From positions 1-64,000 of the forward strand of contig NZ_JAIVCC010000013.1 of assembly GCF_020866905.1 (NCBI RefSeq): a DNA stretch of 64,000 nucleotides. The letters run 5' to 3'. Under the pieces are notes generated by a model that was given only the letters and a program-made list of their open reading frames with translations, had not been told where the DNA came from and searched no databases. This DNA is from Salinimicrobium sediminilitoris. Its GTDB lineage: Bacteria > Bacteroidota > Bacteroidia > Flavobacteriales > Flavobacteriaceae. Positions 17,030 through 25,664 of the stretch are shown one piece after another. A program made the position numbers and the translations under genes. Numbering within the stretch: the first letter of the stretch is position 1; each line of letters begins with the position of its first letter.

Positions 17030-18508
17030 ATGGAAGAAGATTACATCAAATTAATATTTGGCCTGAAGCTAAAGCAGATAAGGACTGAGAAGAATTTGTC
17101 TTTATTCGGGTTGTCGAAACTTTCCGGTTTATCAAAGTCTTATTTAAATGAAATTGAAAACGGAAAAAAATACCCTAAACCAGATAAAATAGCTTTGCTT
17201 TCAGATAAACTGGAAGTTCCCTATGATCAAATGGTCTCTTTAAGGCTGGATAAAAATTTAGCTCCAATTGGGGAACTATTACAGTCTAAAATTCTAAAAG
17301 AGATCCCATTGGATCTCTTTGGCATTAAGGAAAGTAATCTAATAGATATAGTCGCCAATGCACCTACAAAAGTAACTGCATTTATAAGTACTATTATTGA
17401 AATTGCACACCATTACAGCTTTAGCAAGGAAAGCTTCTTTCTGGCTGCTGTACGTTCTTTTCAGGAAGCGAATAATAATTACTTTGATGAGTTAGAACAA
17501 CAGGTTTTAAAGTTCTCAAAAGCTTATCAGGTAGAACTAACAAGGTCTCTTACATCCAAAGATCTGGAGGAGATCCTTACTGAAGAATACGGTTATACCA
17601 TTAACGATAGCGAATTAAGTAAAAATGAGGCCCTAGGAAACCTGCGGTCAGTACTTGTACCTCAAACCAATACGCTGTTGCTCGCTAACGGGATCGATGA
17701 ATCCCAACGCACCTTTATTTTCGCTAAAGAAATCGCATATAATTATCTGGAAATAAAAGACAGGCTTCATACTTTTCCCTGGATCAAATTCCAGAGGTTT
17801 GATCAGGTGCTCAATAATTTCTATGCCTCATATTTTGCCGGTGCACTTGTCATTCCTAAAGATGATTTGACTTCACAACTAGAAACTATTTTTGAAAAAG
17901 AGACCTTTGATGAAGCTCTTTTTCTTCAAATGCTGGAAGGCTTCAACGCTTCCCCGGAAACATTTTACCAGCGATTGACCAATATCCTGCCCAAAGCGTT
18001 TAATATTAAAAATTTATTCTTTTTAAGGTTTACTCATAAGGCAGGCACAGAACAATTTTACCTGAACAAGGAACTTCATTTATCACATCAGCATTCCCCG
18101 CGGGCCAATGAAACCAATGAGCATTATTGCAGGCGATGGGTTTCTTTGAGAGGTTTAAAAGAAATAAGTAAAAGTAAGAAACCTCATGAGTTTGGACTTC
18201 AAATTTCTCATTATCCCAGTCATGGGACAACTTATTTAGTGATCTCGTCGGCAACTAAAGATCCTTTCCGAAACAACCAGTATAGAAGTATAAGTATTGG
18301 TTTATTGATGAATAAGCAACTGGAGCGGAAGCTTAAGTTTTTGGAAGATCCAACTATTACCCGGCGCGAGGTTGGAGTTACCTGTGAACGCTGTGGTATT
18401 ATTGATTGTGAGGTAAGACAGGCTCCCTCAGTTATTCTGGATAAAGAAGCTAAGAATAAGAAGATAGAAAGGATCGTAGATGAATTAAATGCCAGATTTC
18501 AGGCCTAA
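17030..18508 (+). CDS. RamB-like transcriptional regulator (XRE HTH, IrrE-like and DUF2083 domains)
   Basis: A 492-residue protein. Residues 9-65 are an XRE helix-turn-helix (LSLFGLSKLSGLSKSYLNEIENGKKYP). A middle region around residues 200-290 resembles the ImmA/IrrE-like domain, although the usual HExxH is not obvious (here RTFIFAKEIAYNYLEI). The C-terminal third matches short-chain fatty-acyl regulator proteins and carries cysteines in VTCERCGIIDCEVRQAPS near residue 455. RamB-type regulators of this architecture control acetate and glyoxylate-shunt genes in Actinobacteria. Divergent placement from aceB with a shared repeat array supports control of aceBA; activator or repressor is unknown. 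Confidence 0.8.
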   Translation: MEEDYIKLIFGLKLKQIRTEKNLSLFGLSKLSGLSKSYLNEIENGKKYPKPDKIALLSDKLEVPYDQMVSLRLDKNLAPIGELLQSKILKEIPLDLFGIKESNLIDIVANAPTKVTAFISTIIEIAHHYSFSKESFFLAAVRSFQEANNNYFDELEQQVLKFSKAYQVELTRSLTSKDLEEILTEEYGYTINDSELSKNEALGNLRSVLVPQTNTLLLANGIDESQRTFIFAKEIAYNYLEIKDRLHTFPWIKFQRFDQVLNNFYASYFAGALVIPKDDLTSQLETIFEKETFDEALFLQMLEGFNASPETFYQRLTNILPKAFNIKNLFFLRFTHKAGTEQFYLNKELHLSHQHSPRANETNEHYCRRWVSLRGLKEISKSKKPHEFGLQISHYPSHGTTYLVISSATKDPFRNNQYRSISIGLLMNKQLERKLKFLEDPTITRREVGVTCERCGIIDCEVRQAPSVILDKEAKNKKIERIVDELNARFQA

Positions 18509-18632
18509 TAGCGTTCAAATAAACCCTTTAAACTTTCGTTGAAGAAAATTTTTAAAAACACTGCACAAAAAACCGTGAGGTAATTATCTGAATGGCTTCG
18601 GTTTATTTAAAGGAAATATCTTCCGCAGCAAC

Positions 18633-18911
18633 CTACGAAATAACCTGCTGCTGCACCCAGATACTAAAAGAGGTTTCATAAACCCGGGTGAGAATGATCA
18701 CTGCTGCGCCAATGCCCACCAGCCACCAGGAATAGGTTTCCCGTTTCACCTGGATTGCTGCAATCATCCCCAGAATAAGGTAAGGAAGCATAAGGAGCAG
18801 GTTTGGCCATAGCCAGGCGCCGCCAAATATGATGACCGTCTTCATGACGATATAAAAAATACTGTAAATAAGGATGATCTTGGTAAGGATCACCAGGTTT
18901 CTGTACGACAT
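18633..18911 (-). CDS. Small membrane protein of unknown function
   Basis: A 92-residue protein with three predicted membrane segments (about residues 7-28, 35-52 and 62-82) and no recognisable motif. It starts 1 bp after the amidase stop codon on the same strand, so it is very probably cotranscribed and translated with it. I do not recognise a family. It could be a helper or an unrelated passenger; the tight spacing is the main evidence that it is a real gene. Confidence 0.6.
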   Translation of the reverse strand: MSYRNLVILTKIILIYSIFYIVMKTVIIFGGAWLWPNLLLMLPYLILGMIAAIQVKRETYSWWLVGIGAAVIILTRVYETSFSIWVQQQVIS

Positions 18912-18912
18912 A

Positions 18913-20583
18913 TTATCTGTAATTCCCCGGTGGTTTTCTTAAGTAATTCAACTGTTCAAAACTGTTCCCGATATTTAAAAGTTTATCTTCTTCAAAGGGT
19001 TTTGCAATGAAGGTAATACTCTTAGGTTCCCCCGAAGATTCAAAACCTGCAGGAACTGCCAATGCCGGATATTTTGCCACCGCAGCGTAAGCCGCATGGT
19101 AATTATTAATTGAAGCAACTGCATCGAGGTCGTATCTTTCCATAGGCTCATCAAAAAACTTCCTGCCGCTCTCCTGAAGCTGTGCAGAGATCCTTTCCAG
19201 CTCTTCGGCACTGGTAGTATCGGCCACTATGGCGTCAAAAAGCTGCTGCCCATAAGGAGCTCTAATAAGGCTGTCTTCAAGGTTGTACTTCACAATCGCT
19301 TCCACATTATTATAAGTCACTTCCTTTCCGGCATAATTAGAAAGATAAACAGGCAAATCTTTTTTCATATCAGCGCTGAGCAAGGTTAGGAAGTTGTCGA
19401 GAGAAACCTGCTCCTCTTCAAATTCTATAATGGCGGCGCCGCTTTCTTTCATCGCCTCCACAGCATTGTTGTATAGAGAATCTGTCAAAAGGGATTTCAT
19501 GACGCCAATCCGCTTTCCACGAAGACCATCGGGAGTCAGAGCTTTTACATAATTTTTCCCTCCGCCTACAGAGGCAGGATCTTCTGAGTCTTTTCCGGTA
19601 AGGGCGTTGAGTAAAATAGCATTATCAATGACGTATTTTGTCATAGGTCCGGGGGTGTCCAGGGTGCCCGAGATTGGGATTATCCCTGTTCGGCTTAGTA
19701 GTCCTATCGTTGGTTTTAATCCTACCACAGCATTCTTCGAAGCCGGAGAAAGTATGGAGCCCGCGGTTTCAGTTCCAACTGCAGCTACAGCATAATTTGC
19801 GGCCACCGCCACTCCACTACCTGAACTGGAACCTCCTGTTTCAAACTTCTTTCTTCCGTAAGGATTTAAAGTTTGCCCGCCTACTGCACTGTATCCCAAG
19901 GGACAGCCATCACAAAAGTAATACGCCCATTCGCTCAAATTTGCTTTTCCCAGGATGAGTGCATTATTCTCTTTTAACCGGTCGACAATAAAGGCATTTT
20001 TGGAAGGTTTATTTTCAGCCAGAATCAAAGCTCCGGCGGTAGTTCTCATATTGTCGGTATTGATATTGTCTTTCAACAATATGGGCATACCATATATTGT
20101 ATTTTCCCTGCCTTCAGGAACTCCTTTTTCATCAAGCTTTCTTGCCTCGGCAACTACATCGGGGTTAAGAGCGATAACTGCGTTGAGCGACATTTCATTA
20201 TTGCTCTCAAATTCCCTAATGCGATAAATGTAGAAAAGCGTGAGATCTGTGTAGCTCAGCTTTCCGCTCTGGATAGCACGTTGTATTTCAGGAATGCTTC
20301 TTTCAAAAATAACCGGCTTCAGGGATTCATATTTTTCCGCAGAAAAAGCAGAAAGCTCCTTCTCAAAAGGGCGCCATATTTCATTCTTATCTAAAGTCTT
20401 TGAATTGATAAGTTTAAACCTCATCCTTTCATTCTCATGCTGCGCCTGTTCTTTAAGCTGGGCAGTTTCATCCTGTCGCTCCCACAAAACGGCAGGTTCT
20501 TTTACAGCTGCCTCCTCTTCTTTCTGAACTTTGCAGGAAGTGGCCATAAGAAATACCAAAAAAGGAATGAAAATTTGCTTCAT
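18913..20583 (-). CDS. Secreted amidase-signature family lipoprotein
   Basis: A 556-residue amidase with a type II signal peptide (lipobox ATSC, cysteine at residue 17), so it acts outside the cytoplasm. The amidase-signature catalytic set is visible: the lysine in GMPILLKDNINTD near residue 170, and the glycine/serine stretch KFETGGSSSGSGVAVAANYA near residue 250 that carries the cis-serine and nucleophile serine. It is related to GatA but longer and exported, with no gatB or gatC nearby, so tRNA amidation is excluded. Likely substrates are amides or peptides; none is indicated by context. It follows ftsY by 23 bp. Confidence 0.85.
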   Translation of the reverse strand: MKQIFIPFLVFLMATSCKVQKEEEAAVKEPAVLWERQDETAQLKEQAQHENERMRFKLINSKTLDKNEIWRPFEKELSAFSAEKYESLKPVIFERSIPEIQRAIQSGKLSYTDLTLFYIYRIREFESNNEMSLNAVIALNPDVVAEARKLDEKGVPEGRENTIYGMPILLKDNINTDNMRTTAGALILAENKPSKNAFIVDRLKENNALILGKANLSEWAYYFCDGCPLGYSAVGGQTLNPYGRKKFETGGSSSGSGVAVAANYAVAAVGTETAGSILSPASKNAVVGLKPTIGLLSRTGIIPISGTLDTPGPMTKYVIDNAILLNALTGKDSEDPASVGGGKNYVKALTPDGLRGKRIGVMKSLLTDSLYNNAVEAMKESGAAIIEFEEEQVSLDNFLTLLSADMKKDLPVYLSNYAGKEVTYNNVEAIVKYNLEDSLIRAPYGQQLFDAIVADTTSAEELERISAQLQESGRKFFDEPMERYDLDAVASINNYHAAYAAVAKYPALAVPAGFESSGEPKSITFIAKPFEEDKLLNIGNSFEQLNYLRKPPGNYR

Positions 20584-20606
20584 GAGTTATGGTTTAGACG
20601 GAAAGA

Positions 20607-21560
20607 TTATTTAAAAAAGGAATCCACAAATTCATATTTGTTGAAAACCTGCAGGTCTTCAATTCCCTCTCCCACCCCTATGTATTTTACGGGGATCTGG
20701 AACTGGTCACTAATTCCTATCACAACGCCACCTTTTGCTGTGCCATCAAGTTTAGTCACGGCCAGGGAAGTCACCTCGGTAGCTGCAGTAAACTGTTTTG
20801 CCTGCTCAAAGGCATTTTGTCCCGTAGAACCATCAAGAACCAGGAGAACTTCATGCGGCGCATCGTCCACCACCTTTTGCATCACTCTTTTCACCTTGGT
20901 AAGCTCATTCATTAGGTTTACTTTATTGTGAAGACGCCCGGCAGTATCAATGATAACCACATCGGCATCTTGTTTTACGGCACTTTGAACAGAGTCAAAA
21001 GCTACAGATGCAGGATCACTTCCCATACTTTGTTTTACAATTGGAACATCCACCCTGTCTGCCCAAACCTGAAGTTGATCAATAGCAGCTGCCCTAAAAG
21101 TATCGGCTGCACCAAGCACTACTTTTTTACCTTCTTTTTTGAACTGGTAGGCAAGTTTTCCAATGGTAGTAGTTTTACCCACCCCATTCACACCTACGAC
21201 CATGATAACGTAAGGCTTTTTATTTGTGGGCACATAGAAATCGGTTGCTTCGCCCGAATTTGTTTCGGCCATTAAAGCCGCGATCTCTTCCCTAAGGATC
21301 TTGTTAAGTTCATCTGTTCCAAGAAACCTGTCCCGGGCCACACGAGCTTCTATTCGGTTAATGATCTTCACTGTAGTTCCCACTCCCACGTCGCTGCTCA
21401 CCAGCACGTCTTCCAGGTCATCCAGCACCTCATCATCAACTTTGGATTTACCGGCGACTGCTTTCCCCAATTTGGAAAAGAAATCGGTTTTTGATTTTTC
21501 GAGGCCTTTGTCCAGGGTCTCCTTTTTCTCACGGGAGAAGATCTTTTTAAATAAACTCAT
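20607..21560 (-). CDS. ftsY: Signal recognition particle receptor FtsY
   Basis: A 317-residue GTPase that docks signal-recognition-particle-bound ribosomes at the membrane. A short charged N-terminal tail is followed by the four-helix N domain and the NG GTPase: G1 GVNGVGKTTTIGKLA near residue 123, the I-box region GAADTFRAAAIDQLQVWA, G3 DTAGRLHNK near residue 205, and G4 TKLDGTAKGG near residue 270. The long acidic A domain of the E. coli protein is absent, as in most Bacteroidota. It heads a possible operon with the amidase and the small membrane protein. Confidence 0.97.
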   Translation of the reverse strand: MSLFKKIFSREKKETLDKGLEKSKTDFFSKLGKAVAGKSKVDDEVLDDLEDVLVSSDVGVGTTVKIINRIEARVARDRFLGTDELNKILREEIAALMAETNSGEATDFYVPTNKKPYVIMVVGVNGVGKTTTIGKLAYQFKKEGKKVVLGAADTFRAAAIDQLQVWADRVDVPIVKQSMGSDPASVAFDSVQSAVKQDADVVIIDTAGRLHNKVNLMNELTKVKRVMQKVVDDAPHEVLLVLDGSTGQNAFEQAKQFTAATEVTSLAVTKLDGTAKGGVVIGISDQFQIPVKYIGVGEGIEDLQVFNKYEFVDSFFK

Positions 21561-21637
21561 TATGTGGTATGGTCTTAGTATTTATAAAAATGGCAATATA
21601 CCCACGGGCAACATGCCGAGGGTAAATATACACAAAA

Positions 21638-21670
21638 ACAAAAAGCCGTCCCGATGCGTATCGGGACGGC
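21638..21670 (-). terminator. Terminator of the rpmB-rpmG-DUF4295 operon
   Basis: An 11-bp perfect stem, GCCGTCCCGAT (21645-21655) with ATCGGGACGGC (21660-21670), 4-nt loop. On the - strand the stem is followed by a T-rich run (TTTTTGTTTTT), placing the signal 24 bp after the DUF4295 stop codon and before ftsY. Confidence 0.85.
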
Positions 21671-21693
21671 CTTCAAAATATTTTGAAAATAAC

Positions 21694-21846
21694 TTATTTC
21701 TTATTAAGGAAGTCATTTACCATTTCAGGAGCCATAATTCCTTCAACAAAAGTATAGGCACCGGTCTTTGGAGATTTAACCATTCTAATGGCTTTAGTTA
21801 GCCTCTTTGATCCTGTCTGTAATGTTGCTACTGATTTCTTTGCCAT
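21694..21846 (-). CDS. DUF4295 family small protein
   Basis: A 50-residue basic protein beginning MAKKSVATLQTGSKRLTKAI and ending VNDFLNKK. It is too short for a standard ORF cutoff but recognisable: DUF4295 proteins of this size stand directly behind rpmG in Bacteroidota, as here (9 bp after the rpmG stop codon). The high lysine and arginine content and the context suggest a ribosome-associated protein, but the function is not established. The terminator follows immediately. Confidence 0.88.
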   Translation of the reverse strand: MAKKSVATLQTGSKRLTKAIRMVKSPKTGAYTFVEGIMAPEMVNDFLNKK

Positions 21847-21855
21847 GACTTATGC

Positions 21856-22038
21856 TTATTTAATTTCTTTATGAACCGTCATTTTCTTTAGAATTGGGTT
21901 GAATTTCTTCAGCTCCATTCTATCTGGCGTGTTCTTTTTGTTTTTTGTAGTAATATATCTTGAAGTACCGGGTTTTCCCGTTGCTTTGTGCTCTGTACAC
22001 TCTAATATAACCTGAACTCTGTTACCTTTCTTTGCCAT
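21856..22038 (-). CDS. rpmG: Large-subunit ribosomal protein L33
   Basis: A 60-residue basic protein with the L33 core [23 protein letters not shown] and the end [17 protein letters not shown]. The single cysteine in ECTEHK, without the CxxC pairs of zinc-binding forms, marks it as the zinc-independent type. It lies 24 bp after rpmB, the usual arrangement. Confidence 0.96.
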   Translation of the reverse strand: MAKKGNRVQVILECTEHKATGKPGTSRYITTKNKKNTPDRMELKKFNPILKKMTVHKEIK

Positions 22039-22062
22039 TTTACTGCGTCTTAAATGTTGGGA

Positions 22063-22302
22063 TTACTTGGTTAAAAAGCCTTTTGCACGGGCATCTTTAA
22101 TTACTGCAGCAATTCCTTTTTTATTAATTGTCTTAATTGCAGAAGTAGATACTTTTAAAGTGATCCATTTATCTTCCTCAGGGATATAAAAACGTTTTTT
22201 AACCAAATTGGCGTCAAATTTACGTTTTGTCTTGTTCATCGCGTGGGAAACGTTGTTTCCAACCATTGCTTTCTTACCTGTAAGTTCACAAACTCTTGAC
22301 AT
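22063..22302 (-). CDS. rpmB: Large-subunit ribosomal protein L28
   Basis: A 79-residue ribosomal protein with the family opening SRVCELTGKKAMVGNNVSHAMNKTKRKF and the C-terminal KVSTSAIKTINKKG. A single cysteine in CELTGK is present where zinc-binding forms have a CxxC pair, so it is the zinc-free type. It heads the rpmB-rpmG-DUF4295 operon. A TTAATTTG about 40 bp upstream is one mismatch from the -7 promoter consensus. Confidence 0.96.
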   Translation of the reverse strand: MSRVCELTGKKAMVGNNVSHAMNKTKRKFDANLVKKRFYIPEEDKWITLKVSTSAIKTINKKGIAAVIKDARAKGFLTK

Positions 22303-22556
22303 TGCTCTATACTTTAACTCGTTATTTCAAAACAGGCTGCAAATTAACGATTTTTTTACCTAATAGCCAATAGAGAATAAAAATATTTTTCTGAAGCTGC
22401 TCTTTATTTACTTTTCCTGAAAAAGCTTCTGAAAATGCCACTTTTGACACCTAAATGCTCTTCTTTCTTTTGTCGCTTCGGAAGTTTTACTGACATTAAT
22501 TTTCATTCCCAGCCTCCCGAAAGTTCCTGTAAGACTTAAAAGGCAGAAAAAATCTC

Positions 22557-23807
22557 TTAAGCTTCAGAAATTTCCTTCAATATCATTTCAAAGGCTTTTT
22601 GAACAGATTTTTTAACCACCTGGTCCCTGGTATTGCCAAAAATAAACTTTTTGGAGTAAACTTTTTCCGGAGTGGCAAGACCAATGTAAACCGTCCCGAC
22701 TTCAGCATCACTGTCTCCTTTTGTAGGTCCGGCATTACCGGTCGTAGACAAAGCGTAGTCGGTTTTAAACATCTTTTTGGCATTTTTGGCCATAGCCTCG
22801 ACCACCTCGTGACTTACCACACTATGTTTATCTATGAGCTCCTGTCTCACTCCCAAAGTTTCCACCTTGATCTGGGTCGAATATGAGACAATGCCGCCTT
22901 TAAAACAAGCCGAAGCGCCGGGATGGGTGGTAAATTCGGCAGCCAGTGCGCCACCTGTACAACTTTCTGCTGCCGATAAAAATTTCTTTTGGGAAGTGAG
23001 TAACTTACTTATCTGTACCGCAATTTTTTCATCCTCCTCCTGTTCATCAGAAATAATATCCTCCAACAGTTCATAAAGACCAGAAACCTGCGTTTCAACC
23101 GAATTGATCAACTCCTCCTCATTCTCCCCTTTTCCGGAGAGTCTTAAGCGCACACGACCAAGCCCGGGGAGGTAAGCAAGCTTGATATGAGTAGGGAGTT
23201 TATCTTCAAAAGAGGCAAGTTTATTGGCAATTGCACTTTCACCTTCTCCTTTTGTAAGAATGGTCTTATGGTAGATAAAAGGCCGGTGGAATCTTTCCCG
23301 CAGGCGTGGAATTACCTCCACCTCCACGAGGTTTTTCATCTCATAGGGCACTCCGGGAAGGGAAATATAAACTTTGCCCTCCTTCTCCATCCACATTCCC
23401 GGGGCAGTACCATATTTATTATGAAGCACAGTTGCTTTTGAGGGCAGCATGGCCTGCTCACGGTTAAGATCGGATATTGATGTTTTTTTATACTTTGCGA
23501 AAAGCGCCTCAACATGCTGCAGAACTTCCTGGTTGAGCTTTAGCTCGTCTTGAAAAAATTCGGCAAAAGTATATTTTGTGACATCATCTTTAGTTGGGCC
23601 CAGCCCGCCGGTAAGGATAACAATATCTGCTCTTTTTGAAGCCTCCTGCAAAGCGTTAAGGATATGCTGCTTTTCATCCTGAACAGATGTGATTTGATAG
23701 ACAGAGATCCCAATAAGATTTAGCTCCTTGGCAATAAAAGCCGAGTTGGAATCCACAATTTGTCCAATGAGGATCTCATCTCCAATAGTTATGATCTCTG
23801 CGGTCAT
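22557..23807 (-). CDS. cinA: CinA family protein (nicotinamide-nucleotide amidase / competence-damage protein)
   Basis: A 416-residue two-domain protein. The N-terminal molybdopterin-binding-like domain starts [22 protein letters not shown] and contains [16 protein letters not shown] near residue 73. The C-terminal CinA domain (from about residue 265) has the deamidase motifs [17 protein letters not shown] and [12 protein letters not shown]. The C-terminal domain deamidates nicotinamide mononucleotide in NAD salvage; the N-terminal domain can act as an ADP-ribose pyrophosphatase. Its start codon overlaps the upstream Hpt gene's stop codon (TAATG), suggesting coupled translation. Confidence 0.93.
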   Translation of the reverse strand: MTAEIITIGDEILIGQIVDSNSAFIAKELNLIGISVYQITSVQDEKQHILNALQEASKRADIVILTGGLGPTKDDVTKYTFAEFFQDELKLNQEVLQHVEALFAKYKKTSISDLNREQAMLPSKATVLHNKYGTAPGMWMEKEGKVYISLPGVPYEMKNLVEVEVIPRLRERFHRPFIYHKTILTKGEGESAIANKLASFEDKLPTHIKLAYLPGLGRVRLRLSGKGENEEELINSVETQVSGLYELLEDIISDEQEEDEKIAVQISKLLTSQKKFLSAAESCTGGALAAEFTTHPGASACFKGGIVSYSTQIKVETLGVRQELIDKHSVVSHEVVEAMAKNAKKMFKTDYALSTTGNAGPTKGDSDAEVGTVYIGLATPEKVYSKKFIFGNTRDQVVKKSVQKAFEMILKEISEA

Positions 23808-24145
23808 TACAGGTCAAAGTCTTCCTTGAGTTCTTTTTCGGCTTTTTTGTACTTATCTGTGATGATGCGGGCAGCTTCGTTTACACCTTCTTTGCTATCA
23901 CCGGCTTTAGCCCAACCCTCCAGGACCTTGATTTGAGGCATCACACCCAGCCCGAACATCTGGAAATTGGGTTTCATCTTGTGAGCATACTGGTAAGCCT
24001 GCTGCGGATTATCTTCTATAATCGCCTGATTCATTGCTTCAAGATCTGGCGGAATTTCTTCCAGAAATGTCTGCACCACGACCTTTACAAAGTCCTGGTC
24101 CCCGCCGGCCATTTCTTCAACGCTTTCTAAGTTGTAGTTCCTCAT
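23807..24145 (-). CDS. Histidine phosphotransfer (Hpt) domain protein
   Basis: A 112-residue protein made of one Hpt four-helix domain. The phospho-accepting histidine is His55 in [15 protein letters not shown]. No kinase or receiver is fused to it and none lies beside it, so its partner is unknown; a TPR hybrid kinase lies elsewhere in the window (41.2-43.4 kb) but nothing links them. It overlaps the FAH gene upstream by one base and cinA downstream by 3 bp, so the three are one transcription unit. Confidence 0.85.
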   Translation of the reverse strand: MRNYNLESVEEMAGGDQDFVKVVVQTFLEEIPPDLEAMNQAIIEDNPQQAYQYAHKMKPNFQMFGLGVMPQIKVLEGWAKAGDSKEGVNEAARIITDKYKKAEKELKEDFDL

Positions 24146-24759
24146 TATTTTACCTGTATTGAAAATATTTGTTGATCTTCTATAAATCCGCTCAGGTTAT
24201 CATTTTTTTCAACCGGCCCCACTCCTGCGGGAGTTCCTGTGAAGATTACATCTCCTATCTTGAGCGTAAAATAGCTTGAAATATATTCAATTATTTCGTC
24301 AATTTTCCATAACATATGTGAAGTTCTTCCCTGCTGCACTAAATTTCCGTTCTTTTCAAGGCTAAAACTTATATCATTAAGGTCGCTAAAATGAGATTTT
24401 CGAATCCATTTTTCCCCAATAACGGCAGAGCCGTCAAAACCTTTCGCCTTCTCCCATGGCAAACCTTTTTCCTTGAGCTTGGCTTGTAGATCCCGGGCAG
24501 TGAAATCTATTCCCAATCCAACCTCATCATAATATTTATGGGCGAATTTTTTCTGAATATGTTTTCCAATCTTGTTGATCCTCACCAGTAGCTCCACCTC
24601 GTAGTGCACATCACTAGAAAACTCCGGAATAAAAAATGGCTGTTTCTTAAGAAGCACCGCCGAATCGGGTTTTAAAAAGATCACCGGCTCATCGGGTCTT
24701 TCATTTTGGAGTTCGGCAATATGATCGGTATAATTACGGCCTATACAGAGGATCTTCAT
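24145..24759 (-). CDS. Fumarylacetoacetate hydrolase family protein
   Basis: A 204-residue FAH-fold hydrolase of the YcgM-like, single-domain size. Metal-binding acidic residues are visible in FSSDVHYEVELLVRINK near residue 50 (the E-x-E pair) and in the following GLGIDFTARDLQ block. The end GDVIFTGTPAGVGPV is the family signature. Members cleave C-C bonds in acylpyruvates or decarboxylate oxaloacetate; the substrate is not indicated. It overlaps the Hpt gene by one base and follows the exonuclease gene by 12 bp. Confidence 0.87.
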   Translation of the reverse strand: MKILCIGRNYTDHIAELQNERPDEPVIFLKPDSAVLLKKQPFFIPEFSSDVHYEVELLVRINKIGKHIQKKFAHKYYDEVGLGIDFTARDLQAKLKEKGLPWEKAKGFDGSAVIGEKWIRKSHFSDLNDISFSLEKNGNLVQQGRTSHMLWKIDEIIEYISSYFTLKIGDVIFTGTPAGVGPVEKNDNLSGFIEDQQIFSIQVK

Positions 24760-24771
24760 CGACGGTAAATT

Positions 24772-25551
24772 TTATTTAAGCTTGGTATTGAGTTTTCTCA
24801 ACTTTATAGCGGTAAGTACCTTTTTGGTGTACAGCGGGAAATCGGCATTTTGAAACCATCCGAAATATCCCGGTTCCTGGTCGAGAATATCTTCCACAGA
24901 TTTCCCTTTATGTTTCCCAAAGCTAAAGACTTCTCTTCCTTTTTTGTCAAAAACAATAAGCCCTGCGATATCTGCACATTCTTTTCTCGAGGTAAAAGAG
25001 GAAAGCCACTTCACATCATTTTGAAGCTGATCTTCATATCTATCCAGCTGAGACTTTAAAACTTCAAAAGTCGCCATAGTATCAACTTCGGCACCATGCG
25101 CTCCTTCGAGGTCCTTTCCGCAGTAGAATTTGTAGGCAGCAGAAAGAGTTCGTTGTTCCATCTTATGGAAAATGGTCTGCACATCAACAGCGAGAGAGTT
25201 CTTCATATCAAAGTCAACTCCTGCCCGCAGCATTTCTTCAGCTAAAAGAGGGATATCATAACGGTTTGAGTTGTACCCCGCAAGATCGCAGCCCTTGATC
25301 ATTTCATAAACCGTAGGAGCGAGCTCTTTAAAAGTGGGTTCGTTGGCCACCTTTTCGTTGGTAATGCCATGCACAGCCACTACCTCCTTAGAGATTGGCA
25401 CCGTAGGGTTTACAAGCCAGGTTTTACTTTCACGATTTCCATTAGGGAAGATCTTAAGGATCGAGATCTCCACAATCCTGTCTTTCGCCACATTTGTTCC
25501 AGTCGCTTCAAGATCAAAAAAACATAAGGGTTTATTCAGCTTCAACTCCAT
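24772..25551 (-). CDS. DEDDh 3'-5' exonuclease (DnaQ-like)
   Basis: A 259-residue protein with an exonuclease domain in its first two thirds. Exo I is FFDLEATG near residue 12, Exo II is in CDLAGYNSNRYDIPLL near residue 90, and Exo III is HGAEVDT near residue 150, giving the D-E-D-H-D set of the DnaQ superfamily. The C-terminal 60 residues (FSFGKHKGKSVEDILDQEPGYFGW) form a small domain often appended to such exonucleases. It is not fused to polymerase and is more likely a repair or RNA/DNA processing nuclease than the replicative epsilon subunit. TATCTTTA, one mismatch from the -7 consensus, lies just upstream at 25569-25576. Confidence 0.85.
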   Translation of the reverse strand: MELKLNKPLCFFDLEATGTNVAKDRIVEISILKIFPNGNRESKTWLVNPTVPISKEVVAVHGITNEKVANEPTFKELAPTVYEMIKGCDLAGYNSNRYDIPLLAEEMLRAGVDFDMKNSLAVDVQTIFHKMEQRTLSAAYKFYCGKDLEGAHGAEVDTMATFEVLKSQLDRYEDQLQNDVKWLSSFTSRKECADIAGLIVFDKKGREVFSFGKHKGKSVEDILDQEPGYFGWFQNADFPLYTKKVLTAIKLRKLNTKLK

Positions 25552-25610
25552 ATTAATTCAGGTTTTGGTAAAGATACTATTTCCCGAAACTTTAGCAGGA
25601 AACAGCTAAA

Positions 25611-25642
25611 AAAGAAAGCCACAACCGGAAGGGTCATGGCTT
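25611..25642 (-). terminator. Candidate terminator after the E2 acyltransferase gene
   Basis: On the - strand AAGCCA (25642-25637) pairs with TGGCTT (25621-25616), with further inner pairing of GACC and GGTT around a short loop. A TTTCTTTTTTAG run follows. It lies 22 bp after the E2 stop codon. Confidence 0.6.
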
Positions 25643-25664
25643 TTTATCATTTTTGAGACTTTAT

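Noticed and set aside
22418-22516. A 32-codon - strand ORF beginning MKINVSKTSEATKERR in the rpmB-cinA gap
   Set aside because: Short, no family recognised, no start signal; cannot be told from chance.
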